From positions 1-64,000 of the forward strand of contig JRUP01000032.1 of NCBI GenBank assembly GCA_000773965.1: DNA of 64,000 bases. Direction: 5' to 3'. The notes under the pieces are model-generated. The model did not search any database. It saw only the letters and a program-made list of their open reading frames with translations, and had not been told where the DNA came from. The position numbers and the translations under genes were made by a program. Shown here piece after piece: positions 1 to 8,587 of the stretch. This DNA is from Enterobacter cancerogenus (GTDB lineage: Bacteria; Pseudomonadota; Gammaproteobacteria; Enterobacterales; Enterobacteriaceae). How positions within the stretch are numbered: position 1 is the stretch's first letter; the number at the start of each line of letters is the position of its first letter.

Positions 1-507
1 GCCATGTTCGCCTGGATGCCGATGCTGTTTGCCGACCTCGGCTGTATCGTCGGTGGTTACCTGCCACCGCTGTTCCAGCGCTGGTTTGGCGTGAACCTGA
101 TTGTGTCGCGCAAACTGGTGGTGACCATGGGCGCGGTGCTGATGATTGCACCGGGCACCATTGGTTTGTTCACCAGTCCTTACGTAGCGATTGGTTTGCT
201 GTGTGTGGGTGGCTTTGCCCATCAGGCGCTGTCTGGTGCATTGATCACCCTCTCCTCGGATGTATTTGGCCGTAATGAAGTGGCCACGGCAAATGGCCTG
301 ACCGGCATGGCCGCGTGGACTGCCAGCACCCTGTTTGCGCTGGTAGTGGGTGCATTGGCTGATACGTTAGGCTTTAGCCCGCTGTTTGCCGCGCTGGCAG
401 TATTTGACCTGCTCGGTGCCTGTGTAATCTGGACCGTGCTGAAAAATCAGCCGGTATCTGAGCTGGACGTTCAGCACGTGGCACAACCGGCAACAGCTCG
501 CACTTAA
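1..507 (+). CDS. exuT: Hexuronate MFS transporter, C-terminal part
   Basis: C-terminal about 168 residues of a major facilitator; the reading frame is open to the first base, so the start lies outside the window. Several hydrophobic helices are visible, with a short polar tail after the last one. The sequence resembles ExuT, the inner-membrane importer of galacturonate and glucuronate, and the next gene is exuR as in E. coli. This context is the main reason for naming it exuT rather than another ACS-family transporter. Confidence 0.8.
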   Translation, partial: AMFAWMPMLFADLGCIVGGYLPPLFQRWFGVNLIVSRKLVVTMGAVLMIAPGTIGLFTSPYVAIGLLCVGGFAHQALSGALITLSSDVFGRNEVATANGLTGMAAWTASTLFALVVGALADTLGFSPLFAALAVFDLLGACVIWTVLKNQPVSELDVQHVAQPATART

Positions 508-558
508 TCTCCACGCTTTGGGCTGGCGCACGTCAGCCCATTTCCTCCACCCGGTCAA

Positions 559-573
559 AGTGGTATAACAACT
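559..573. promoter_or_regulatory. Probable ExuR/UxuR operator before exuR
   Basis: AGTGGTATAACAACT is a near-perfect palindrome that resembles the TGGTATACCA-type operators of the ExuR/UxuR family. It lies 30 bases before the exuR start, which fits autoregulation and co-control by hexuronates. No clear promoter hexamers were assigned. Confidence 0.5.
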
Positions 574-602
574 CATCCTTCCCTGCCACAGCGAACCGCG
601 CA

Positions 603-1376
603 ATGGATCTGAACGAATCCCGTCGTCTTTACCAACAACTCGCCAGTGAACTCAAACGTCGTATCGAGGCGGATGATTATCGTGTAGGCGATAAGCTGCC
701 GGCCGAACGCCTGATCGCTGAAGAGATGGAAGTCAGCCGCACTGTGGTTCGCGAAGCCATCATTATGCTGGAAGTGGAAGGGTATGTTGAAGTACGTAAA
801 GGCTCAGGCATCCACGTCATCAGCAATCAACAGCAAAACCGTGAGACCACCCCCAGCCAGCTGGAATTTGCCAGCTTCGGACCGTTTGAGCTGTTACAGG
901 CGCGCCAGCTTATTGAAAGCAACGTGGCCGAGTTTGCCGCCACCCAGGTCACACGTCAGGACATCATGGCGTTAATGGCGATTCAGGAAAAAGCCCGCCA
1001 GGAAGACCATTCACGTGATTCAGAATGGGATATGCATTTCCACGTCCGCATCGCTCAATCCACGCAAAATAGCGCGCTCGCCGCGATTGTCGAGAAGATG
1101 TGGTTGCATCGCCTGCACAACCCTTATTGGCTCAAACTGCACGAACATATTGATGCGCGCAACATCACCAGCTGGTGCGACGATCATGACCAGATTCTGA
1201 AAGCACTTATGCGCAAAGATCCCGCCGCCAGTAAGCTGGCAATGTGGCAGCACCTGGAAAATACTAAACAGATGCTGTTTAACGCCACCGCCGACGATTT
1301 TGAATTTAATGTCGACCGTTACATGTTTGCGGAAAATCCCGTCATCCTGCCGGAAGGTAATGACAATTCTTATTGA
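603..1376 (+). CDS. exuR: GntR/FadR-family hexuronate repressor ExuR
   Basis: 257 residues. The N-terminal winged helix (about 10-75) has the GntR pattern, with [25 protein letters not shown] as its core, cut here only by description. A FadR-type all-helical ligand domain (FCD, about 95-230) follows. ExuR represses galacturonate/glucuronate uptake and degradation genes and is released by the sugar acids. It sits directly after exuT, 95 bases away, as in E. coli, and matches the usual length of 258. The ATG start is preceded by a poor ribosome site. Confidence 0.9.
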   Translation: MDLNESRRLYQQLASELKRRIEADDYRVGDKLPAERLIAEEMEVSRTVVREAIIMLEVEGYVEVRKGSGIHVISNQQQNRETTPSQLEFASFGPFELLQARQLIESNVAEFAATQVTRQDIMALMAIQEKARQEDHSRDSEWDMHFHVRIAQSTQNSALAAIVEKMWLHRLHNPYWLKLHEHIDARNITSWCDDHDQILKALMRKDPAASKLAMWQHLENTKQMLFNATADDFEFNVDRYMFAENPVILPEGNDNSY

Positions 1377-1697
1377 TTCTGCTGCATTTCCAGGCGAATA
1401 AGTCAGTTAATCTGCAATAGTGTCAGCTCATGTAAAGCTCCTTTTGAGCATCTGCGTCAAAAGGTAAAACTCCTGTCCGAGCGCCACTTTACACTGTCTG
1501 ACCTGCGTGATTTTTGTTACAGTTATCGCCCTTTTCTTACCCTTTGCGACAGGGCTTTAAAAAGTCGCTGATTTAACAATCAATTCTGGATGGATCCGGA
1601 AATCCCGCAACGGCTGCATACCAAAAATGTATAACCAAGCCAGCCTGCGCCTCAGCCCCTTACGGGCACGTTTAACAATGATGTTCAGGAATGATTG
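1377..1697. other. Intergenic region between exuR and yqjA
   Basis: 321 bases without a convincing ORF. In E. coli the yqjA-mzrA promoter is a CpxR target; two GTAAA half-sites occur here at 1432 and 1464, but they are 32 bases apart rather than the usual tandem spacing, so I do not call a CpxR box. An AT-rich stretch around 1555-1585 may hold the promoter. No strong hairpin terminator for exuR is visible. Confidence 0.4.
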
Positions 1698-2375
1698 ATG
1701 GATATTTTGAAAGCATTGCTGCATGCCCTGTGGCAGCAGGATTACGAAATGCTCTCCGACCCGACACTGGTTTGGGCCATTTATGGCGTGCTGTTCTTGA
1801 TCCTGTTTCTCGAGAATGGCCTGCTACCCGCCGCGTTTCTGCCCGGCGATAGTCTTTTGATTTTAGTCGGTGTTTTGATTGCCAAAGGCACCATGGGTTT
1901 CCCGCTGACCATCTTGATTCTGACCACCGGCGCCAGCCTGGGCTGCTGGGTGAGTTACATCCAGGGTCGATGGCTGGGCAATACGCCTACCGTACAGAAG
2001 TGGCTCTCGCACCTTCCGGCGCAATATCATCAACGCGCGCACAGCCTGTTCCATCGTCATGGTCTTTCGGCCTTGCTGATCGGTCGGTTCATTGCCTTTG
2101 TGCGCACCCTGCTGCCGACCATCGCGGGGCTTTCTGGCCTGAGTAATGCACGCTTTCAGTTCTTCAACTGGATGAGCGGCTTCCTGTGGGTGCTGATTCT
2201 GACGGTGCTCGGTTTCGCGCTGGGCAAAACGCCGATTTTCCGCCGCTATGAAGATGAACTGATGTTCTGCCTGATGCTGTTACCGCTGGTGTTGCTGGTG
2301 ATTGGTCTGGTGGGCTCTCTGGTGGTGCTGTGGCGTAAACGTCAGTCTTCACGCAATGGGAATTCACAGCCATGA
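1698..2375 (+). CDS. yqjA: DedA-family inner-membrane protein YqjA
   Basis: 225 residues of the DedA/SNARE-associated family, with the motif block [15 protein letters not shown] near the N-terminus and [19 protein letters not shown] in the middle. DedA proteins maintain the proton motive force and envelope homeostasis, and some act in undecaprenyl-phosphate recycling. E. coli YqjA is needed for alkaline and osmotic tolerance and is Cpx-activated. The ATG at 1698 is chosen over an in-frame TTG at 1695 because it matches the family start. The 3' end overlaps mzrA by four bases (ATGA). Confidence 0.92.
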   Translation: MDILKALLHALWQQDYEMLSDPTLVWAIYGVLFLILFLENGLLPAAFLPGDSLLILVGVLIAKGTMGFPLTILILTTGASLGCWVSYIQGRWLGNTPTVQKWLSHLPAQYHQRAHSLFHRHGLSALLIGRFIAFVRTLLPTIAGLSGLSNARFQFFNWMSGFLWVLILTVLGFALGKTPIFRRYEDELMFCLMLLPLVLLVIGLVGSLVVLWRKRQSSRNGNSQP

Positions 2376-2740
2376 TCAGATTCCGTGGATTCCCCAGGCG
2401 TTTCGTGCCCTGGGCGCTTGGCGCTGTGCTGGCGCTGCTGGCGGTGATTTTTGTGCCGTCGATGTTGCAGCACGATACCGTGGTGCAAATCCGTGTTGCC
2501 CATAATGGCACCAATCTGCCGGATGGCTTTTATCTGTATCAGCAGCTTAGTGCGCAAGGTGTGCGTATCAAAAGCATTACACCTGCGGGCGATGCGCTGG
2601 TGATTCATTTCGAAAATGAAGAACAAAGCCTTGCTGCCCAAAAAGTGCTGAAACGCTTACTGCCACAGGGCTTTGTCGTCGCAAGCGGACCGCAAGCTTC
2701 GCAGCAAGTACCTGACAGCAACCGCCCAACTTACAGCTGA
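2372..2740 (+). CDS. mzrA: EnvZ/OmpR modulator MzrA
   Basis: 122 residues: a short cytoplasmic N-terminus, one transmembrane helix (about 10-30) and a periplasmic domain carrying the family motif [18 protein letters not shown]. MzrA binds EnvZ and links the Cpx response to OmpR-controlled porin expression. Its start overlaps the yqjA stop, so the two are translationally coupled. A hairpin (2747-2754 with 2762-2769) follows but lacks a U-tract, so it is not scored as a terminator. Confidence 0.88.
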   Translation: MIRFRGFPRRFVPWALGAVLALLAVIFVPSMLQHDTVVQIRVAHNGTNLPDGFYLYQQLSAQGVRIKSITPAGDALVIHFENEEQSLAAQKVLKRLLPQGFVVASGPQASQQVPDSNRPTYS

Positions 2741-2800
2741 TTTTAGCCGTCTGGTGATAAGCCAGACGGTGAATCAATCCTCGCTATCCCCGCGTCTTCG

Positions 2801-2828
2801 TTGAATTTTTTCGTCTGCTGTCTATGCT
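2801..2828 (+). promoter_or_regulatory. Probable sigma-S type promoter of yqjCDEK
   Basis: TTGAAT at 2801-2806 and TATGCT at 2823-2828, with a spacer of 16. The -10 context reads TCTATGCTTAA, close to the RpoS preference CTATACTTAA. In E. coli the yqjCDEK genes are sigma-S dependent, which agrees. The start of transcription would be near 2835, some 80 bases before yqjC. Confidence 0.6.
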
Positions 2829-2912
2829 TAAAGGTAGCGCGAGTTAAGACAAGCTGGGACGCTTCTCCTGCCCGGTTTGCGGCAGGTCATCAACAATGGA
2901 AGGTAAAACCTG

Positions 2913-3284
2913 ATGAAACATCAATTACTGCTGGGTGCTATTCTGTTCTCTCTCTCGGGATCTCTGATGGCAGCCGAGTCGCTGTGTCAGCAAAAAGAGC
3001 ACGACATTCAGCGCGAAATCGACATGGCTAAACAGCATGATAACCAGCGCCGGGTGACCGGGCTGGAGCGCGCGCTCACTGAAGTACGTGCGAATTGTAC
3101 TGATGAGAGACTGAAGTCAGCCCACAGCGAACGCATTGCAGAGCAAAAACACAAAATTGCGGAACGTGAGCGTGAGTTGAAGGAAGAGCGTCAGGATGGC
3201 GACAAAGATAAGATTGAGAAGCGCGAACGTAAGCTGGAAGAGGCACAGCACGAGCTGAAAAAGCTTGAGGCTGAGCCCTACTAA
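2913..3284 (+). CDS. yqjC: Periplasmic DUF1090 protein YqjC
   Basis: 123 residues with a cleavable signal peptide ending near SLMAA|ES (about 21 residues), followed by an almost entirely charged, helical and probably coiled-coil domain with two conserved cysteines (in SLCQQKE and RANCTDE). Function is unknown; it is the first gene of the stationary-phase yqjCDEK set. A GGAAGG ribosome site precedes the ATG. Confidence 0.85.
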   Translation: MKHQLLLGAILFSLSGSLMAAESLCQQKEHDIQREIDMAKQHDNQRRVTGLERALTEVRANCTDERLKSAHSERIAEQKHKIAERERELKEERQDGDKDKIEKRERKLEEAQHELKKLEAEPY

Positions 3285-3318
3285 TCGGACTTAAATAGAT
3301 GATGTAATGGAGAACTTC

Positions 3319-3624
3319 ATGTCTAAAGACACCACATCTGAACATCTGCGTGCGGAACTGAAAAACCTTGCTGACACCCTGGAAGAAGTACTGAGCAGCT
3401 CGGCGGATAAATCGAAAACCGAACTGGACAAACTGCGCAGCAAAGCGCGCGGCGCGATTGAAAGTTCGCGTGAGAGACTGGGCGATTCCGGTGAACGCAT
3501 CGCGCAATCTACGCGTGAAGCGGCAGAAAAGGCCGACGAGTATGTGCGCGATAATCCGTGGCACGGCGTAGGCATCGGTGCAGCTGTCGGTGTACTGATC
3601 GGCATCCTGATCTCACGTCGTTGA
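3319..3624 (+). CDS. yqjD: ElaB/YqjD-family membrane-anchored ribosome-binding protein
   Basis: 101 residues from the ATG at 3319, which follows a GGAGA ribosome site and matches YqjD; an upstream in-frame ATG at 3307 has no such site. Residues 1-75 are a charged helical domain; the C-terminus has the conserved block DEYVRDNPWHGVGIGAA and one transmembrane helix ending in RR. E. coli YqjD binds ribosomes at the inner membrane in stationary phase. The gene lies two bases before yqjE. Confidence 0.9.
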   Translation: MSKDTTSEHLRAELKNLADTLEEVLSSSADKSKTELDKLRSKARGAIESSRERLGDSGERIAQSTREAAEKADEYVRDNPWHGVGIGAAVGVLIGILISRR

Positions 3625-3625
3625 T

Positions 3626-4021
3626 ATGAGCGATAGTCAGAGCCACGGCCCAGGCAAAGGGGTCTTCAACATCGGTCAGCGCATCGTCACCACCCTGGTC
3701 GGGATGGTGGAAACGCGCGTCCGTCTGGCGATTGTCGAGCTGGAGGAGGAGAAAGCCAATCTGATTCAGATGCTGATGATGGTTGGACTGACGATGCTGT
3801 TTACCGCTTTTGGTTTAATGAGCCTGATGGTGCTGATCATCTGGGCGGTAGATGCGCAGTATCGGCTGATGGCGATTGCGATTACTACCGCCGTACTGTT
3901 TGCGCTGGCGCTGATCTTTGGTGTGTGGACGCTATATAAGTCACGCCAGTCAACGTTGCTGCGTCATACCCGCAAGGAGCTGGAAACCGATCGCAGCTTG
4001 CTGGAGGAGCATCGCTCATGA
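3626..4021 (+). CDS. yqjE: Inner-membrane protein YqjE (phage holin-like superfamily III)
   Basis: 131 residues with two closely spaced transmembrane helices (about 50-72 and 78-100) and charged termini. Belongs to the YqjE/actinobacterial holin-X-like family; biochemical function is unknown. It is coupled to yqjK by an ATGA overlap and follows yqjD by one base. Confidence 0.87.
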   Translation: MSDSQSHGPGKGVFNIGQRIVTTLVGMVETRVRLAIVELEEEKANLIQMLMMVGLTMLFTAFGLMSLMVLIIWAVDAQYRLMAIAITTAVLFALALIFGVWTLYKSRQSTLLRHTRKELETDRSLLEEHRS

Positions 4022-4302
4022 GCCGTCGCGAACGTGAAGCACGTATTCACGATCTGTTGAACCAGGTTCAGCAGCAGCGATTGGATCTCAGTGCTGCACG
4101 CCGTGACTGGCTGGATGGCACCGCTCACTACGATCGCGGCTGGTTGACGTTTCTCAGCTTACGCCGCTATCTGGCAATTGGCAGCAGCGCACTGGCTATC
4201 TGGTCAATCCGCAGTCCTAACCGTATTTTGCGTTGGGCAAAACGCGGTTTTGGTCTTTGGAGTACCTGGCGCATGATTAAGTCCACGCTCGAACCTCGCT
4301 AA
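4018..4302 (+). CDS. yqjK: YqjK-like membrane protein
   Basis: 94 residues: a basic, helical N-terminal half (SRREREARIHDLLNQVQQQR) and a hydrophobic segment around 48-65. Last gene of the yqjCDEK set, overlapping yqjE by four bases. Function unknown in all members I know. Confidence 0.82.
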   Translation: MSRREREARIHDLLNQVQQQRLDLSAARRDWLDGTAHYDRGWLTFLSLRRYLAIGSSALAIWSIRSPNRILRWAKRGFGLWSTWRMIKSTLEPR

Positions 4303-4315
4303 CGTCTTCATTTGA

Positions 4316-4346
4316 AACCGGATCTAAAAGATTCGGTTTTTCTTTA
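4316..4346 (+). terminator. Rho-independent terminator after yqjK
   Basis: Stem AACCGGATCT paired with AGATTCGGTT (one mismatch) followed by TTTCTTT. It ends the yqjCDEK transcript 14 bases after the yqjK stop. Confidence 0.8.
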
Positions 4347-4508
4347 TCAAAATCCCTGAACAACATTGACAGTTTAACTCGCTTACAACTGTTGCAACCT
4401 GCGACTATCATCTTCCTCCATCAGCCCAACGAATTGCGACCAGCGATTCTGCGGGATCAAAACCTTGCAGGCCAACAACCTGCTTCTTAATTCTTGTTGG
4501 AGTAAATG

Positions 4509-4919
4509 ATGAAAAAATTCGAAGACTCAGGCCTGTTGCTGGCACGCGTATTAATGACCATTCTGTTCATCACTGCGGGCTGGGGCAAAATCACCGGTTA
4601 TGCCGGTACCGCACAATACATGCAGGCGATGGGCGTCCCGGGCTTCTTATTGCCGCTGGTTATTCTGCTGGAGTTCGGCGGCGGTCTGGCAATTCTGTTC
4701 GGTTTCCTGACGCGTTTCACCGCACTGTTCACTGCGGGCTTCACCCTGCTGACTGCGTTCCTGTTCCACAGCAACTTTGCTGAAGGCGTTAACCAGCTGA
4801 TGTTCATGAAGAACCTGTCCATCGCCGGTGGTTTCCTGGTGCTGGGTCTGGTAGGTCCGGGTGCATACAGCATCGACCGTCTGATTCGTGCTCGTTTCGC
4901 ACCAGCAGCCGCACGCTAA
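4509..4919 (+). CDS. yqjF: DoxX-family membrane protein YqjF
   Basis: 136 residues with four hydrophobic helices, typical of DoxX/YqjF. The start at the second of two adjacent ATGs (4509) gives the better distance to the GGAG ribosome site and matches E. coli. In E. coli the yqjF promoter is switched on by dinitrotoluene degradation products through the LysR regulator YhaJ, whose gene is also in this window. The cellular role of the protein is unclear, probably quinone or redox related. Confidence 0.9.
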   Translation: MKKFEDSGLLLARVLMTILFITAGWGKITGYAGTAQYMQAMGVPGFLLPLVILLEFGGGLAILFGFLTRFTALFTAGFTLLTAFLFHSNFAEGVNQLMFMKNLSIAGGFLVLGLVGPGAYSIDRLIRARFAPAAAR

Positions 4920-4958
4920 GCACACAAGCGCTGTCAGAACACATATACTGATTTGCAG

Positions 4959-4988
4959 GGGCGAGGATTTTCCTCGCCCTTTTTCTTT
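4959..4988 (+). terminator. Terminator after yqjF
   Basis: Perfect stem GGGCGAGGA/TCCTCGCCC with a three-base loop, followed by TTTTTCTTT. It stands directly before the yqjG ribosome site, so yqjG depends on read-through or its own promoter overlapping this stretch. Confidence 0.88.
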
Positions 4989-4999
4989 ATGGAGGGCTT

Positions 5000-5974
5000 A
5001 TGGGACAACTGATTGACGGTGTATGGCATGACACCTGGTACGATACGAAGTCAACCGGTGGCCGCTTCAAACGCACAGAAGCAGTCTGGCGCAACTGGGT
5101 AACGGCGGATGGCAGTGCAGGCCCCACCGGCAAGGCGGGTTTCGCTGCCGAGCGCGATCGCTATCATCTTTATGTTTCTCTTGCCTGTCCGTGGGCACAC
5201 CGCACGCTGCTGATGCGCCAGCTTAAAGGGCTGGAAGAGATGATTTCCGTCTCAGTGGTGCATCCATTGATGCTGGAAAACGGCTGGACCTTTGACGACG
5301 ATTTCCCGGACGCAACCGGCGACTCTCTGTATCAAAACGAATACCTCTATCAGCTCTACCTGCACGCCGATCCGCAGTACACCGGCCGCGTGACCGTTCC
5401 GGTGCTGTGGGATAAAACTCAGCACACCATCGTGAGTAATGAATCGGCTGATATCATCCGTATGCTCAATACGGCGTTTGATGCGCAGGGTGCCCGCGCC
5501 GGGGATTATTATCCGCCGGCGTTGCGCGATAAGATCGATGAGCTGAACGGCTGGATTTACGACACGGTGAACAATGGCGTGTACAAGAGCGGGTTTGCCA
5601 CCTCACAGGTAGCCTATGATGAGTCAGTCACGGCGCTGTTCCATTCGCTGGCGCGGCTTGAGCAAATTCTCGGCCAGCACCGTTATCTGACGGGCGATCA
5701 CCTGACGGAAGCGGATTTGCGTTTATGGACCACCTTAGTCCGCTTCGACCCGGTGTATGTCACGCATTTCAAGTGCGATCGTCACCGCATCAGTGATTAC
5801 CGCAACCTGAGCGGTTTCCTGCGCGATATTTACCAAATGCCAGGCATCGCCGACACGGTGAATCTGCCACATATTCGCCATCACTATTACTGTAGCCACA
5901 AGACCATCAACCCGAGCGGCGTGATTTCGCTGGGCCCGGCGTTTGACTGGGATGAGCCACACGGCCGCGGTTGA
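5000..5974 (+). CDS. yqjG: Glutathionyl-hydroquinone reductase YqjG
   Basis: 324 residues, close to the 328 of E. coli YqjG, an Xi-class glutathione transferase. The thioredoxin-like N-terminal domain carries the catalytic cysteine in LACPWAHRTL; the C-terminal helical domain carries the GST motif DHLTEADLRLW. It reduces glutathionyl-hydroquinones to hydroquinones with GSH in the cytoplasm. A strong GGAGGG ribosome site precedes the ATG. Confidence 0.93.
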   Translation: MGQLIDGVWHDTWYDTKSTGGRFKRTEAVWRNWVTADGSAGPTGKAGFAAERDRYHLYVSLACPWAHRTLLMRQLKGLEEMISVSVVHPLMLENGWTFDDDFPDATGDSLYQNEYLYQLYLHADPQYTGRVTVPVLWDKTQHTIVSNESADIIRMLNTAFDAQGARAGDYYPPALRDKIDELNGWIYDTVNNGVYKSGFATSQVAYDESVTALFHSLARLEQILGQHRYLTGDHLTEADLRLWTTLVRFDPVYVTHFKCDRHRISDYRNLSGFLRDIYQMPGIADTVNLPHIRHHYYCSHKTINPSGVISLGPAFDWDEPHGRG

Positions 5975-5996
5975 GGTTAGTGGGGATCATTGCGTT

Positions 5997-6026
5997 CAAC
6001 ACACTCCTTTTTTAAGGAGTGTGTTG
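5997..6026. repeat. Perfect 13-bp inverted repeat between yqjG and mdtI
   Basis: CAACACACTCCTT and its complement are separated by only TTTT. The two genes converge here. No T-run follows on either strand, so it is not a classical intrinsic terminator, though it may stall RNA polymerase or stabilise the 3' ends. Confidence 0.7.
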
Positions 6027-6121
6027 TGCAGGGTTTAACAGATGGAATACGAGGTGAACCGCCTGACACTCTATTTCTTCATGCGCGTTAGCCGCTAAGA
6101 GTCAGGCCGATGTGCCCACTT

Positions 6122-6451
6122 TTAAGCAAACTTAATCAGCACCATCCCCGCAATCAGCAATCCCACCCCTAACCAGCCGATGCGATTCAGACGCTGACCA
6201 AACAGTACCCAACCAGCCGCTACCGTTGCCACCAGACCAAAACCACCCCACAGTGCATAAGCCACTGAGAGATCGATCCCTTTCACCGCTTGTGACAACG
6301 CACTGAATGCCCCCAGCACCGCGACCAATGAGAGCAGGCCGTAAATTACACGGCGGAAACCATCGGAGTATTTGAGAAAGATATTCGCGACGATCTCCAG
6401 CCCAATCGCCAGTGCAAGCCAGGCAACGTGCACCGCATTAAACGTGGCCAT
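6122..6451 (-). CDS. mdtI: Spermidine export SMR subunit MdtI
   Basis: 109 residues, four transmembrane helices, small multidrug resistance family, with the membrane-embedded glutamate in [15 protein letters not shown]. MdtI pairs with MdtJ to export spermidine. The start overlaps the 3' end of mdtJ by 14 bases, so translation is probably coupled and subunit ratio fixed. Confidence 0.92.
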   Translation of the reverse strand: MATFNAVHVAWLALAIGLEIVANIFLKYSDGFRRVIYGLLSLVAVLGAFSALSQAVKGIDLSVAYALWGGFGLVATVAAGWVLFGQRLNRIGWLGVGLLIAGMVLIKFA

Positions 6452-6788
6452 GTTGCAGCTCCTTGCGTGTCAGCGTGCCAGATTTGATTAGCGCAATTCC
6501 CGCCACCAGCGTGATTAAGCCCGCCACCTTCATCAGCGATAAGGGTTCATCGAACAGCGTGACGCTGAACAGGGTGATAAACAGAATGCCGATACCTTCC
6601 CACATCGCATAGGCCACGCCTAAAGCGATACGTTTTACGGCGAAAGACAGGAAAATATAAGAGAGCGCAATCATCACCAGCATAAAAATAAAGCCCGCGT
6701 TGTCGTCATTGACGCTGGCCCATTTCATAGAAAGCGTGCCGGTTATTTCAGCCAGGATAGCTAAAACCAATAAAAGCCAATAGCGCAT
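6438..6788 (-). CDS. mdtJ: Spermidine export SMR subunit MdtJ
   Basis: 116 residues, SMR family with the family block [13 protein letters not shown] and [20 protein letters not shown]. The ATG at 6788 follows AAGGAG by seven bases and matches E. coli; an upstream in-frame TTG has no support. The ribosome site begins inside the stop of a six-codon mini-ORF (6800-6820). A longer upstream ORF ends 91 bases before the start. Confidence 0.93.
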   Translation of the reverse strand: MRYWLLLVLAILAEITGTLSMKWASVNDDNAGFIFMLVMIALSYIFLSFAVKRIALGVAYAMWEGIGILFITLFSVTLFDEPLSLMKVAGLITLVAGIALIKSGTLTRKELQHGHV

Positions 6789-6879
6789 GATTTCTCTCCT
6801 TAAGAGAAATAGAGTGCCATCACGCAAAATAAACGCGTGAGAAAGTTTAAGAATATTTTTAAATAAGGAGAGTGTGACG

Positions 6880-6978
6880 CTAAAGCGCGAATCGCCAGTG
6901 CTGGTCGCAGATCGAGCAGTGGAAGTGTTCAGAGAGATAAATAGAGGTTGCCATCATTGGGGCGAGCATTTTATCCAT
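6880..6978 (-). CDS. mdtU: Leader peptide uORF before mdtJI, MdtU-like
   Basis: A 32-codon ORF starting ATGGATAAAATG and ending in [13 protein letters not shown] and TAG. In E. coli a 34-codon uORF, mdtU, precedes mdtJI and makes its expression depend on spermidine; position, strand and length agree here. I cannot compare the sequence itself from memory. The ribosome site is weak (GGATAAG region), and internal ATGs at codons 4, 8 and 9 are possible starts. The Cys-Ser-Ile-Cys and the aromatic C-terminus are notable. Confidence 0.6.
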   Translation of the reverse strand: MDKMLAPMMATSIYLSEHFHCSICDQHWRFAL

Positions 6979-7216
6979 AATTTTACAACTTATCCACGCT
7001 GTTGCTTTTCGTCGATGTGGATGAAAAATTGTCCTCGGTAGTGAAACACGCACCTATTCTGGCATAAGGATTATTTTGTTCCCCGGTATTTTCATTTCTT
7101 TACGCTGTGGTTTTATTTATTCCCCGCGGGATGAGATTTATTTTAATTTCCACTAAGCCGCGCTCTTTTCTTTGAGAGTGGGTTGTCCTTCCTCTCGCCG
7201 CCATACGCCAGATAGC

Positions 7217-7242
7217 AAAAAACCCGCCGAGGCGGGTTTTTC
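7217..7242 (-). terminator. rnpB terminator
   Basis: Stem AACCCGCC/GGCGGGTT with U-tracts on both sides, placed directly after the RNase P RNA 3' end on the minus strand. Confidence 0.9.
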
Positions 7243-7251
7243 ACATGAAAA

Positions 7252-7628
<377 letters not shown>

Positions 7629-7636
7629 GGCGCGGG

Positions 7637-7665
7637 ATAATAGGCGATCCGACCGCGTTTGTCAC
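7637..7665 (-). promoter_or_regulatory. rnpB promoter
   Basis: GTGACA (7665-7660), 17-base spacer, TATTAT (7642-7637), then an eight-base GC-rich discriminator (CCCGCGCC) to the first base of M1 RNA. The GC discriminator is typical of stringently controlled stable RNA promoters. The -35 element overlaps the last codons of rsmI. Confidence 0.85.
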
Positions 7666-8525
7666 GCCTCTTGCTGCTCCAGCGCGTACTTATACAGGGC
7701 GTTCTTCTTAACGCCATGAATTTCCGCCGTTAACGCAGCGGCTTTTTTCAGCGGCAGCTCAGTTTGCAGCAACGCCAGGGTTCGCAACGCTTCGGCAGGC
7801 AGCGCTTCTTCATCGGCCTTATGCCCTTCAACAATCAGCACCATCTCGCCTTTGCGACGGTTTTCATCTTCCAGCACCCAGGCCAGCAGCTCGCCGACCG
7901 GTGCGCCCTGGATGGTTTCCCAGGTTTTGGTGATTTCGCGCGCCAGCACCACATAGCGATCCGCGCCCCAGACGCTCACCATATCCTGCAGGCTATCGAT
8001 TAAACGATGAGTTGATTCATAAAAAATGAGGGTTCGCGGTTCATTCTCAAGGGAGCGCAGCACATCGCAGCGGCCTTTACTCTTGGCGGGCAGAAATCCT
8101 TCGTAACAGAAACGATCTGACGGTAACCCCGCCGCGCTTAATGCTGTGATAGCCGCGCAGGCACCCGGCAACGGAACCACGCGCACACCTGCTTCACGGC
8201 AGCGACGCACCAGATGATAGCCCGGATCGTTGATTAACGGCGTGCCCGCATCAGAGACCAACGCTATGCTCTGGCCTTCTTGCAGCTTGGCTAACAACAC
8301 TTCTGCTTTCTGTTGTTCGTTGTGGTCGTGAAGTGCGAACAGTCGCGCATTGATGGCGAAATGTTGTAGCAACAGCCCGGTATGACGTGTATCTTCCGCT
8401 GCGACCAGATCGACGCTAGCAAGCACCGTCAGCGCACGCTGCGTGATATCACCCAGGTTACCGATCGGGGTAGGAACGATATAGAGCGTGCTGGCAGAAA
8501 TCTCTGCCCGATCGAGTTGTTTCAT
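7662..8525 (-). CDS. rsmI: 16S rRNA C1402 2'-O-ribose methyltransferase RsmI
   Basis: 287 residues of the tetrapyrrole-methylase-like fold. The N-terminal motif [14 protein letters not shown] and the SAM-binding [13 protein letters not shown] are intact. RsmI methylates the ribose of C1402 in the decoding centre of 16S rRNA, together with RsmH. It is divergent from lpoA with 62 bases between the starts, as in E. coli (yraL/yraM). Confidence 0.95.
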   Translation of the reverse strand: MKQLDRAEISASTLYIVPTPIGNLGDITQRALTVLASVDLVAAEDTRHTGLLLQHFAINARLFALHDHNEQQKAEVLLAKLQEGQSIALVSDAGTPLINDPGYHLVRRCREAGVRVVPLPGACAAITALSAAGLPSDRFCYEGFLPAKSKGRCDVLRSLENEPRTLIFYESTHRLIDSLQDMVSVWGADRYVVLAREITKTWETIQGAPVGELLAWVLEDENRRKGEMVLIVEGHKADEEALPAEALRTLALLQTELPLKKAAALTAEIHGVKKNALYKYALEQQEA

Positions 8526-8587
8526 TGTTTCATCCGAATTGCCGATTTAATATTGAGCATCTAGAAAAAAACATCACTGGATACAGT

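Noticed and set aside
1432..1468. CpxR box before yqjA
   Set aside because: Two GTAAA motifs exist but are 32 bases apart, not in the tandem arrangement of CpxR sites.
2747..2769. Hairpin CCGTCTGG/CCAGACGG after mzrA as terminator
   Set aside because: No U-tract follows, so it is mentioned only under mzrA.
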